The notes beneath the pieces were generated by a model. That model searched no databases, was not told the origin of the DNA, and saw only the letters and a list, made by a program, of their open reading frames with translations. A program made the translations under genes and the position numbers. DNA of 64,000 nt from CAVRCA01 sp963719345 (GTDB lineage: Bacteria > Pseudomonadota > Alphaproteobacteria > Acetobacterales > Acetobacteraceae), in the NCBI GenBank assembly GCA_963719345.1, contig CAVRCA010000001.1:558001-622000 (forward strand), read 5' to 3'. Every line of letters starts with the position of its first letter. Positions within the stretch are counted from its first letter, which is position 1. Positions 49,857 through 57,478 of the stretch are shown here, piece after piece.

Positions 49857-50720
49857 TCAGTTCTCGCGAGGCGAAATTGCGGAGGCGCCCGACCGGTCCT
49901 TGGCGGCCCGGCGTAGCGGAGCTGCTTGCCGTCCCCAAGCCGGCCGAGGAAAGATGGCCAGCAGATAGACCGCAGCGCTCAACGCGGTGATCCAGAAGCT
50001 GCATGGCCAATCGGTGTAGAAGGCAAGCGTGAGGCCGAACCAAGCCTCAAAGAGCGCGAGCGCCGCCGAGAGCAGGACGCCCTTGCCGACGCCACTCGTC
50101 ACCTGTTGCGCCGCTGCCGCGGGGCCGACCATCAGGGTGAAGACCAGCAGCACGCCCACGATCTGCGCGCATTCCGCGGTCGCCAAGGCCACGATGGCCA
50201 GGAACAGCACCGAATAGAGCCTGAGCGAGACACCTTTTGCTTCGGCCAACTCGGGCTGGATGCTTGCGAACAGCAGCGGGCGGGAGATGACGGCAAGCGC
50301 CGCCAGGCTCACCGCGCCGAGCGCCAGCAACACCCAGACGGTGCCGGCATCAACGGCCAGCACGTTGCCGAACAGCAGCGCCGTCGCCTGCGTCGCGAAA
50401 GCCGTAAAAAAATGCAGGAACAGGAGGCCGAAGCCAAGCGAGAGCGAGAGCACCATGCCAATCGCTACGTCGCGTTGCGCCAGCCGCTCGCTCATCAGCC
50501 CCATGCCTATGCCGGCAGCGACGGTTGCCAGCACCATGCCCCCCAGAGGAGTAGCTCCGACGAGAACCGCGCCCGTCGCGCCGGTGAAGCCGACATGGGA
50601 CAGGGCGTGGCCGGCGAAAGTTTGTCCGCGCAGCACCAGGAAGTAACCCACCACGCCCGAGACGATCGCGACGACCGTTGCCGCCGCGAAGGCGTTCTGC
50701 ATGAAACCATAATCAAACAA
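49857..50720 (-). CDS. znuB: Zinc ABC transporter permease ZnuB
   Basis: A 287-aa inner-membrane permease of the ABC-3 family with about eight segments. It opens with FDYGFMQNAFAAATVVAIVSGVVGYF and contains GHALSHVGFTGATGAVLVG. The start is a TTG at 50720 that overlaps the znuC stop by 8 bases (TTGTTTGA), so translation is coupled. An ATG six codons later is possible but has no ribosome site. It works with ZnuC and ZnuA to import zinc. Confidence 0.9.
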   Translation of the reverse strand: MFDYGFMQNAFAAATVVAIVSGVVGYFLVLRGQTFAGHALSHVGFTGATGAVLVGATPLGGMVLATVAAGIGMGLMSERLAQRDVAIGMVLSLSLGFGLLFLHFFTAFATQATALLFGNVLAVDAGTVWVLLALGAVSLAALAVISRPLLFASIQPELAEAKGVSLRLYSVLFLAIVALATAECAQIVGVLLVFTLMVGPAAAAQQVTSGVGKGVLLSAALALFEAWFGLTLAFYTDWPCSFWITALSAAVYLLAIFPRPAWGRQAAPLRRAAKDRSGASAISPREN

Positions 50721-51555
50721 GGGTTCGATACGCCTCCACGGGCGATCCCCCAGGCGTGCTCGTGTCGTCGTATCGATGCCTGTCGCGTTCCACGTCCTGG
50801 CTGCCTGACATGACGAAAATCCGGCCTTTGAGGCGGACGACGTCGATCTCGGACCCGTAGAGCCGCGACAGGACGGGGCCGGTAATCACCTCGTCGACCG
50901 TGCCGAGGGCCGCCTGCCCGCGACCGAGGTAGAGCACGCGGTCGAGCACGCCCAGTATCGGGTTCAACTCGTGGGCGCTGAACAGCACTGCGATCCCAAG
51001 TTCGACCTGGAGCGACTTCACCAGTTCCACCACACCGCGCTGGTGGTGCGGATCGAGGCTGATCAGCGGCTCGTCAAGCAGCAGCAGCTGCGGCCGGCCC
51101 ACCAGTGCCTGCGCGAGCAGCAGACGCTGCCGCTCCCCGCCCGATGTTTCGGCGAGCGGGCGAGAGGCCAACGCGCGCGCGCCCACCAGATCGAGTACCC
51201 GATCGACCTCGGCGCGGCCCTTCTTACCCGGGAACGGCAGGCCAATGCGGTGGCCGTCCAGCACGCCGGCGACAAAATCCCACCCGCTCAGCCGCAGGCT
51301 CGCGAGGGCGCCCCGGATCTGCGGCATGTAGCCGATACCGGGGTTGCCCCGTGAAGCGGGCCGGCCGAGGACGCGGATGGCGCCGCAGGCGGTCGGCATT
51401 AGTCCGAGGGCGGCGCGCATCAAGGTCGTCTTGCCGGCACCGTTCGGTCCCAGCACGCCGACGAACTCGCATGGGGCGATGTCCAGGCTGACACCGGCGA
51501 GGATGACGCGACCGCCGAGAACAAGGCGGACGTCGCGAAATTCGATCGCGTTCAC
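50713..51555 (-). CDS. znuC: Zinc ABC transporter ATP-binding protein ZnuC
   Basis: A 280-aa ATPase. Walker A GPNGAGKTTLM, signature ETSGGERQRLLLAQAL, Walker B LLLLDEPLISLDPHHQRG and the switch histidine SAHELNPI are all present. The start is a GTG at 51555, 4 bases after the znuA stop, in front of NAIEFRDVRLVLGG; the open frame extends 12 codons further without homology. It powers zinc import with ZnuB. The C-terminal region carries a short variable tail. Confidence 0.92.
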   Translation of the reverse strand: MNAIEFRDVRLVLGGRVILAGVSLDIAPCEFVGVLGPNGAGKTTLMRAALGLMPTACGAIRVLGRPASRGNPGIGYMPQIRGALASLRLSGWDFVAGVLDGHRIGLPFPGKKGRAEVDRVLDLVGARALASRPLAETSGGERQRLLLAQALVGRPQLLLLDEPLISLDPHHQRGVVELVKSLQVELGIAVLFSAHELNPILGVLDRVLYLGRGQAALGTVDEVITGPVLSRLYGSEIDVVRLKGRIFVMSGSQDVERDRHRYDDTSTPGGSPVEAYRTLV

Positions 51556-51559
51556 GGAT

Positions 51560-52426
51560 CTACTTCGGCAGCGCCCGCTCGACGGCATCAAGCTCGCTCA
51601 GCATCCACTCCTGGTAATTTTTTCCGGCCGGCTCGGTCTCGGTGGCACCCACCACCGGGACGTGCGACGCCTTGGCCAGCTGTTCCATGCGCTCGGCAAC
51701 CGGCTCGGAGGCTTGGCTGTTATAGACCAGCAAGCGAACTTGATGCGTCCTCAAATCATTCTCGAAAGCCGCCACATCGGACGCGCTAGGCTCGGTGTTG
51801 TTCGTCACTGCGAGCTGGAAGGACTGGTTCCGGACCGGCATCCCGAGGGCCTCGAACATGTAGCCGAAGACGGGTTCCGTCGCGGTCGCGGGCGTGCCGG
51901 CCAGGCGTTCGCGCAACGCTGCGATCCTGCTCTGGATCGGTTGCATCGACTGCTGAAAGCGCGCCAGGCGCAGCTGGTATTCGGCTTCGTGAGCCGGGTC
52001 GGCGCGGCTCAAACGATCCGACAGTGCGTTGGCGAGCGCCAGTATGGTTGCCGGATCATACCAGATGTGCGGATTGTCTCCGGATTTCTTGCCCGCGAGA
52101 TCGGCAACCACGATGGCCTGACGCTCGGGGTTGCGAGCAGCGCCCAGCAGCTTCTCCATCCAAGGATCGTAACCGAGGCCGCTGTAAACGACGATCTTGG
52201 CCGCCGAAACGTTACGTCCAACCGAGGGGCTTGCCTCAAACAGGTGCGGGTCCTGGTCGGGATTGGTGAGAATGCTCGTGACCTTCACGTCCGGGCCGCC
52301 GATCTGCCGGGCGACATCGCCGTAGAAGTTCTCGGCAGCCACGATGGCAATGGGAGCTGCTGCCCACCCCAGGGTCGGGACGGCCAGCAGGGCTGCGAGC
52401 GCGACCAAGCCAAGGAGCTGTGTCAT
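51560..52426 (-). CDS. znuA: Zinc ABC transporter periplasmic binding protein ZnuA
   Basis: A 288-aa cluster-9 metal-binding protein with a signal peptide (MTQLLGLVALAALLAVPTLGWA). Metal ligands are His61 (NPDQDPHLFE) and His120 (SGDNPHIWYDP), with further ligands in the C-terminal lobe. The long acidic-histidine loop of some ZnuA proteins is absent, so affinity may rest on the core site. It is the first gene of znuA-C-B; a perfect palindrome lies 51 bases upstream. Confidence 0.92.
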   Translation of the reverse strand: MTQLLGLVALAALLAVPTLGWAAAPIAIVAAENFYGDVARQIGGPDVKVTSILTNPDQDPHLFEASPSVGRNVSAAKIVVYSGLGYDPWMEKLLGAARNPERQAIVVADLAGKKSGDNPHIWYDPATILALANALSDRLSRADPAHEAEYQLRLARFQQSMQPIQSRIAALRERLAGTPATATEPVFGYMFEALGMPVRNQSFQLAVTNNTEPSASDVAAFENDLRTHQVRLLVYNSQASEPVAERMEQLAKASHVPVVGATETEPAGKNYQEWMLSELDAVERALPK

Positions 52427-52476
52427 CGAAGCTTCCGGACGAAGGACTGCGGGACCAACCGCACCTGAGGACTAGG

Positions 52477-52493
52477 ACGCTATAACGTAGCGT
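52477..52493. promoter_or_regulatory. Candidate znu operator, ACGCTA-TAACG-TAGCGT
   Basis: A perfect 6-base inverted repeat with a 5-base spacer upstream of znuA (minus strand). The core CTATAACGTAG resembles AT-rich Zur boxes only in part. Its position fits a repressor site for the zinc importer operon. Confidence 0.4.
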
Positions 52494-52605
52494 TCGTCTC
52501 GTCCAGCCTATGGACGCCTATGCAGCCAAGCCGCTTTGCAAGCGTCTCAACAATCGGTAAAAGTTCAGGATGTGACGGGTGGCCGGTGCCGGAGCAAGGT
52601 TGTCA

Positions 52606-54268
52606 ATGCCCGAGTCGCAACTTCCGGTAGATGAAGAGAGCGCTTTCCCGAATTGTGATGCGGGCGTTCGGGATCGAGAGCACGATCTCGCCTATGCCGT
52701 TCTGTCTGGGCAACGGGCCGTAACCGTTACCGGCAATGCGGGATGCGGCAAGACATGGCTGTTACGCCAAGTCGGTCCGTCACTGGCGCGTAACGGCGTT
52801 CGGCTTGTACACGTGAACAGCCCTGGGCGAGCGCCGCTCGATCTGCGTTCGATCGTGGACCAAGTCATCCAACCGAGCCGTCCCGGTGCCGACAAGGATC
52901 GGGTGGGTCGGTTTTTTGCCGCATTGACCCAGCCGAAGGGCGGAGAGAGCCAGGTGACGCTGGTGATCGACGATGCCGATGTGCTGACGCCACAGGCGGT
53001 GAATTATCTAAGCCTGATCGCCTCGACGTCTCGCGCCGGCTCGCTGCCTTTGCAGGTCGTTTTGGCTGGCCGGCCGCAGCTGTGGGATCTGCTTTCCCGG
53101 CAGGGCGGTCTCGGCTTGCGCAACATGGCGACCCACCTGGAGCTGCCGGACCAGGCCACGCCATTGGCGGAACGCCGGCGGGATCTGGACAAGGCCCGGC
53201 ATTCCGATCCAGCCCTTTCCGGGCTTTGGGAAACATTGAGTGGGCCCGGATCAGGACTTGCCGAGGCGGAGACGGCGGTCTCGGACCCTGTGCTGGGCGC
53301 GGAAGTGTTCAGCTTCGACTGGGCTCCCTTGCACTCCGCGGTCGCAGGACGCGCACGACCGCGACGGTGGATCGCCGCCACTTCTCTTCTGCTGGTGGCG
53401 CTATCGGCCACTGCTCTTTGTGCCTGGCTTCACTTCAATCCGGCCAGGGCTGTCGCGGAGCTCGCCGTGAAGCCCGGCGTTGCCAGCCTGTGGAGCCGGT
53501 TCGTGTCTGCACCCGAGGCTGCGGCGGCCGACACCGAGCCGCCTGCGTCGTCGACACCATTGACGCCGTCGCCTGTGGTGTCTGCAGGCACTGCCATTGC
53601 AACGGTCGAGCTTCCTGCCGCAAATCCTCTCCCGGTCACTCCGGCTCCGGCACCGGCCCATGACACCGGCGCCAACCAAAATGCGGAACCCGGTCAAGCT
53701 CAGGCCGCCGCGTCGCCGCCAGCGCCTCCCACGACGCCGGCCCTTTCCAATGCAAGCACGCCCGGGCCGGTCAGCGAGCCTCCTGCGAGTACCGGAGCTT
53801 TTGCCGGTCACGCCTCAGCAGGTCGAGGCCAAGCCGGCGGAAGGCGAAAGCGGGGCGTCCGAGGTAAGCCCACCACGGTCACGCGATTTGGTCTCCCCGC
53901 CGGCGAGGCCGACGGATGAGGCCCCTCCGGTTACAGCGATGGCATCCCCCAGTCCGGCACCGCCGACCGATCCGCCCGGAGTAGTCGCCACGTTGCTGGG
54001 ACGGGGCGAAGCGTTGCTTGGAAACGGAGATGTCGGTGGGGCAAGGCTGATGTTTGAACGCGCCGCCAGATCAGGGGCAGCGCAAGCTGCCGTATCCGCG
54101 GGCATGACGTATGACCCGAGGTTCCTTGCTCAGATCGGCAGTCACGGTATTTCGCCCGACCGAGAAGCCGCCGCTACCTGGTACCGCCGTGCGATCGAGC
54201 TCGGGGACGTGAATGCGAAGGCCCTGCTGGCTCGACTGGGCCCGCCAATCGGCCATAGCCGGTTCTGA
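52606..54268 (+). pseudogene. AAA-ATPase with membrane segment and C-terminal Sel1-like repeat, one frameshift
   Basis: About 553 aa once one extra base near 53800 is removed; length modulo 3 is 1. The N-terminal ATPase is of the ExeA/MSHA type: Walker A GNAGCGKT at 43-50, Walker B VTLVIDDAD, and LQVVLAGRPQLWDLL. One membrane helix follows (WIAATSLLLVALSATALCAW), then about 170 residues rich in Pro, Ala, Ser and Thr. The C-terminal part (GEALLGNGDVGGARLMFERAA...EAAATWYRRAIELGDVNAKALL) is a Sel1/TPR-like pair. The layout suggests a cytoplasmic ATPase linked through the membrane to a periplasmic protein-binding domain. The ATG at 52606 follows AAGG; function unknown. Confidence 0.75.
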
Positions 54269-54328
54269 CAGAGAGCGCTGCGGGTCGTCACAATCGGTCG
54301 AGGTGCTGGTCTCGATCCTGAACCGATC

Positions 54329-54404
54329 TGGCGTCCCGTAGGGGATTCGAACCCCTGTTGCCGCCGTGAGAGGGCGGTGTCCTGGGCCTCTAGACGAACG
54401 GGAC
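54329..54404 (-). tRNA. tRNA-Glu (anticodon CTC)
   Basis: A full cloverleaf on the minus strand. The acceptor arms GTCCCGT and ACGGGAC pair perfectly, followed by discriminator G and an encoded CCA. The anticodon stem is CCGCC/GGCGG with loop CTCTCAC, anticodon CTC (reads GAG). The T arm is AGGGG TTCGAAT CCCCT. It lies 54 bases downstream of the 91-aa gene. Confidence 0.95.
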
Positions 54405-54458
54405 CGCGGCCGAGAGGCGCGTTCTTAGGCCAGCCCGGCAGCAAGTTCAACCGGGAGC

Positions 54459-54734
54459 CTACCGGGCCAGCCCGATCGAGCCCATCCGGGCCCCTGTGCG
54501 GGGGTCGATCAGCAGCACCCGATCCGGGCCTCCGCCCTGCAGCTGCACCGCCAGGCGATCCTGCAGCGCCGCAATGCCGGCGATCCGCGTTCCCGCCGGT
54601 TCATCGAGCACGGCAGCCAAATGGGACGACGCCCCGGATGCGCCGAGCCGCCGGGCGATCAGCACGCCGAGCGCCAGCGTGGCGACGATGATCAGCACGC
54701 CCATCACAATCGTCAGCACCTTCAACGCCCGCAT
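54459..54734 (-). CDS. Small membrane protein, 91 aa
   Basis: One N-terminal membrane helix (MRALKVLTIVMGVLIIVATLALGVLIARRLG) followed by a soluble tail of about 60 residues with two beta-rich segments (RLAVQLQGGGPDRVLLIDPRTG). This layout is common in Alphaproteobacteria next to rluD, where it is listed as a domain of unknown function; I cannot assign a role. It diverges from rluD (92 bases) and lies upstream of tRNA-Glu on the same strand. Confidence 0.75.
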   Translation of the reverse strand: MRALKVLTIVMGVLIIVATLALGVLIARRLGASGASSHLAAVLDEPAGTRIAGIAALQDRLAVQLQGGGPDRVLLIDPRTGARMGSIGLAR

Positions 54735-54826
54735 CGACGTACCCCGCTCCCAGCCCCGCCCGACCCCGCTCGTCTCCGTCGCCTCGCGCCCTCCTCGTCG
54801 GCGTCGATCCGGAGTATCCCAATGCG

Positions 54827-55822
54827 ATGTCGGACGCAGCGGACCGAACCGACCAGTTCAGCGTCCTGGCCGGCCCGGGCGATGCGGGCCGGCGAGTGGA
54901 CCGCTTCCTCGCCGACAGCATCGGCACCGTCTCGCGCACCCGCGTCAAGTCGCTGATCGACGCCGGCCTGGCCCACCGTGACCGCGATCTGCTGCGCGAG
55001 CCTGCCGAGCCGGTCCGCCCCGGCGTACGCTACACACTCCAACTGCCGCGCCCCGCACCGGCCCGTCCCTCCCCGCAGGCCATTCCCTTCACCATCCTCT
55101 TCGAGGACGCCGACCTGATCGTGCTCGACAAGCCGGCCGGCCTCGTCGTGCATCCGGCGCCGGGCAACGAGGACGGCACGCTGGTCAACGCCCTGCTCGC
55201 CCATTGCGGCGCCGCGCTGCCCGGCATCGGCGGCGAGCGCCGACCGGGGATCGTCCACCGGCTCGACAAGGACACCTCGGGGGTGATGGTTGTCGCCAAG
55301 ACGGAAACCGCCCTGGTCGCCCTGAGTGCGAGCTTCGCCGCCCGCGATCTCGACCGGTCCTATCTTGCCCTATGCTGGGGCGTCCCGTCCCCGATCGCCG
55401 GCAATATCGCCACCGCGATCGGCCGGGATCCGCGCGACCGCAAGCGGATGGCGGTGGTCGGCCGCGGCGGCAAGGCCGCGCAAACCCACTACCGGACGAT
55501 CCGGGCCTGGCACGGTGCCGCAAGCCTGCTCGAGTGCCGCCTCGCCACGGGTCGTACCCACCAGATCCGGGTGCATATGGCCCATCTCGGTCATGCGCTG
55601 GTCGGCGACCCGCTCTACCTGCGCCGGGTTCCGGCCGCGGCGCGCGGCCTCGACGAGCCGGCAAGGCACACTCTGCTCGATTTCCCGCGCCAAGCGCTTC
55701 ACGCTGCCCGCCTGGGGTTCAGGCACCCGCGCTCGGGCGAGGCGCTCTCATTCGAAACGCCGCTCCCGGCCGACATGGCGGCCCTGATCGCCGCGCTCGG
55801 CAGCAGCGCAAGGCAGTCCTGA
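54827..55822 (+). CDS. rluD: Pseudouridine synthase RluD-like
   Basis: A 331-aa RluA-family enzyme that makes pseudouridine in 23S rRNA. An N-terminal S4 RNA-binding domain (GRRVDRFLADSIGTVSRTRVKSLIDAGLA) is followed by the catalytic domain with GIVHRLDKDTSG, where Asp147 is catalytic. LATGRTHQIRVHMAHLGHALVGDPLY is conserved. Placement just before rpoH is usual in Alphaproteobacteria. The start is the ATG at 54827; the SD is weak. Confidence 0.92.
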   Translation: MSDAADRTDQFSVLAGPGDAGRRVDRFLADSIGTVSRTRVKSLIDAGLAHRDRDLLREPAEPVRPGVRYTLQLPRPAPARPSPQAIPFTILFEDADLIVLDKPAGLVVHPAPGNEDGTLVNALLAHCGAALPGIGGERRPGIVHRLDKDTSGVMVVAKTETALVALSASFAARDLDRSYLALCWGVPSPIAGNIATAIGRDPRDRKRMAVVGRGGKAAQTHYRTIRAWHGAASLLECRLATGRTHQIRVHMAHLGHALVGDPLYLRRVPAAARGLDEPARHTLLDFPRQALHAARLGFRHPRSGEALSFETPLPADMAALIAALGSSARQS

Positions 55823-55853
55823 TCGGGTCGCAGGACCGTTTGGGGGGCGCGTG

Positions 55854-55882
55854 TTGACAGGACCGGATTGGTCCGGTATCTA
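55854..55882 (+). promoter_or_regulatory. Housekeeping-type promoter for rpoH, with palindrome in the spacer
   Basis: TTGACA at 55854-55859 and TATCTA at 55877-55882 with a 17-base spacer, a near-consensus sigma-70 promoter. The spacer contains the perfect inverted repeat CCGGA-TTGG-TCCGG (55863-55876), which could bind a regulator. It lies 182 bases before the rpoH start codon, leaving a long leader. Confidence 0.6.
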
Positions 55883-56064
55883 CACCGAGCCAGTGTGACG
55901 GGTGCATTGCACTAGCGGGCCGTCCGGTCAGCCGGTCGCCTGAGAGGGGCGGCTCTCCGGGACGTGATGATCCCTTCCGCACCAGCCTATGACACACGCC
56001 GCAACCGTCCACGCCCTTCGCCGTATGGGTAGGGCCTGACCGGTGCAGGCGAAAGGAGCCTAAA

Positions 56065-56955
56065 TTGGCCTCTGCCGTCATCAATGTCGCTCCCGAAGGC
56101 AACCTCTCGCGGTACCTGCAGGATATCCGCAAGTTCCCGATGTTGACCCCTGAGGAGGAGCTTTCGCTGTCCTACCGGTGGCGCGACCACCAGGATATGG
56201 AGGCCGCGCACAAGCTTGTCACCTCCCATCTGCGCCTCGTCGCAAAGATCGCCATGGGTTACCGCGGCTACGGATTGCCGGTTGGTGAGCTGATCAGCGA
56301 GGGCAATGTCGGGATGATGCAGGCGGTAAAGCGGTTCGACCCGGACCGCGGGTTCCGTCTTGCCACCTATGCCATGTGGTGGATCCGCGCTGCGATCCAG
56401 GAATACATCCTGCACAGCTGGTCGCTGGTGAAGATGGGCACCACCGCCGCCCAGAAGAAGCTGTTCTTCAACCTGCGCCGCCTGAAAGGGCAGATGCAGG
56501 CAATCGACGAAGGTGATCTCAAGCCCGAGCAGGTCAGCGAGATCGCCAAGTTGCTCGCCGTACCCGAGCAGGACGTGGTGAGCATGAACCGGCGCCTCGC
56601 CGCCCCCGATCACAGCCTCAACGCGCCGGTCCGCATGGACAGCGAGGGCGAGTGGCAGGACTGGCTGGTCGATGAAAGCGAGAGCCAGGAGACCGCGATC
56701 GCCGACCGCGAGGAACTGACGGGGCGCAAGGCGCTGCTCACCGGCGCGCTGAAGGCGCTGAACGAGCGCGAGCGTCACATCCTCATCGAACGTCGCCTGA
56801 AGGACAACCCGACCACGCTCGAGGAACTGTCGCAGCAATACGGCATCTCGCGCGAGCGTGTCCGCCAAATCGAGGTCCGCGCCTTCGAGAAGCTGCAGAA
56901 GGCGATGAAGGCGCAGGTCGCCGAACGGCGCCTCGCCGCCCAGCCGGCCGCCTAA
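56065..56955 (+). CDS. rpoH: RNA polymerase heat-shock sigma factor RpoH (sigma-32)
   Basis: A 296-aa sigma-70 family factor. Region 2 shows LVTSHLRLVAKIAMGYRGYGLPVGELISEGNVGMMQAVKRFDPDRGFRLATYAMWWIRAAIQEYI. The RpoH box region follows region 2 (QKKLFFNLRRLK, a strong signature of sigma-32). Region 4.2 is TLEELSQQYGISRERVRQIE. It starts at a TTG at 56065, about 6 bases after AAGGAG; no ATG fits. It directs heat-shock transcription. The TTG start and long leader suggest translational control. Confidence 0.95.
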   Translation: MASAVINVAPEGNLSRYLQDIRKFPMLTPEEELSLSYRWRDHQDMEAAHKLVTSHLRLVAKIAMGYRGYGLPVGELISEGNVGMMQAVKRFDPDRGFRLATYAMWWIRAAIQEYILHSWSLVKMGTTAAQKKLFFNLRRLKGQMQAIDEGDLKPEQVSEIAKLLAVPEQDVVSMNRRLAAPDHSLNAPVRMDSEGEWQDWLVDESESQETAIADREELTGRKALLTGALKALNERERHILIERRLKDNPTTLEELSQQYGISRERVRQIEVRAFEKLQKAMKAQVAERRLAAQPAA

Positions 56956-56977
56956 GCGCCCGCTGGCCTTCGTTGGG

Positions 56978-57472
56978 CTAGCTGTCCGCACCCTCCCCGT
57001 CCTGTCCGACGGGGAGGCCCCATTCTTCGGCATAGCGGGTTCGCAGCAGCTTGATGCGCAGCTTGCGTGACAACGCGGCCAACTCCAGCGTGAGACGGAT
57101 CAAGAGCGGCAGGGTCTGGCTGAGCAGCCAGCCGGCCGCCGCCACCGCCCATGCCCAGGCGAGCGTGCCAGGATCGAACGCCAAGCCGGCGGCGATCTCC
57201 ATCGTATGGCCGGCCTTCCACAATGCCATGAGCGGGCCGACGGTCGCACTCAGCCCGAACAGCAGCAGCGCGCGGGCAATGGGCCTGCCCGGCGCCCGGT
57301 CCAGCGCCAGTCCGACCAGTCCGGGGGCGAGGAGCACGCCCATCAGCAAGGCGGTTGGCGTCGCCAGAGCTGCCAGCACGCCGCAGAGCATGCCCTGCAG
57401 CCATAGCAAGGATCGCCCGCCGCCGGCGGCAGCGGCCGGCGTGGACCGACGAGGTGTCTTGGAGCGTGCCAC
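56978..57472 (-). CDS. Membrane protein of unknown function, 164 aa
   Basis: Three to four hydrophobic segments (LWLQGMLCGVLAALATPTALLMGVLLAPGLVGLAL, ALLLFGLSATVGPLMALW, LAWAWAVAAAGWLLSQTLPLLI) flanked by a basic N-terminus and an acidic C-terminus. The start is a GTG at 57472, 6 bases after the stop of the pseudokinase gene, so the two genes are co-transcribed. It converges with rpoH across 22 bases. No known domain is recognised. Confidence 0.75.
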   Translation of the reverse strand: MARSKTPRRSTPAAAAGGGRSLLWLQGMLCGVLAALATPTALLMGVLLAPGLVGLALDRAPGRPIARALLLFGLSATVGPLMALWKAGHTMEIAAGLAFDPGTLAWAWAVAAAGWLLSQTLPLLIRLTLELAALSRKLRIKLLRTRYAEEWGLPVGQDGEGADS

Positions 57473-57478
57473 CGCAAT

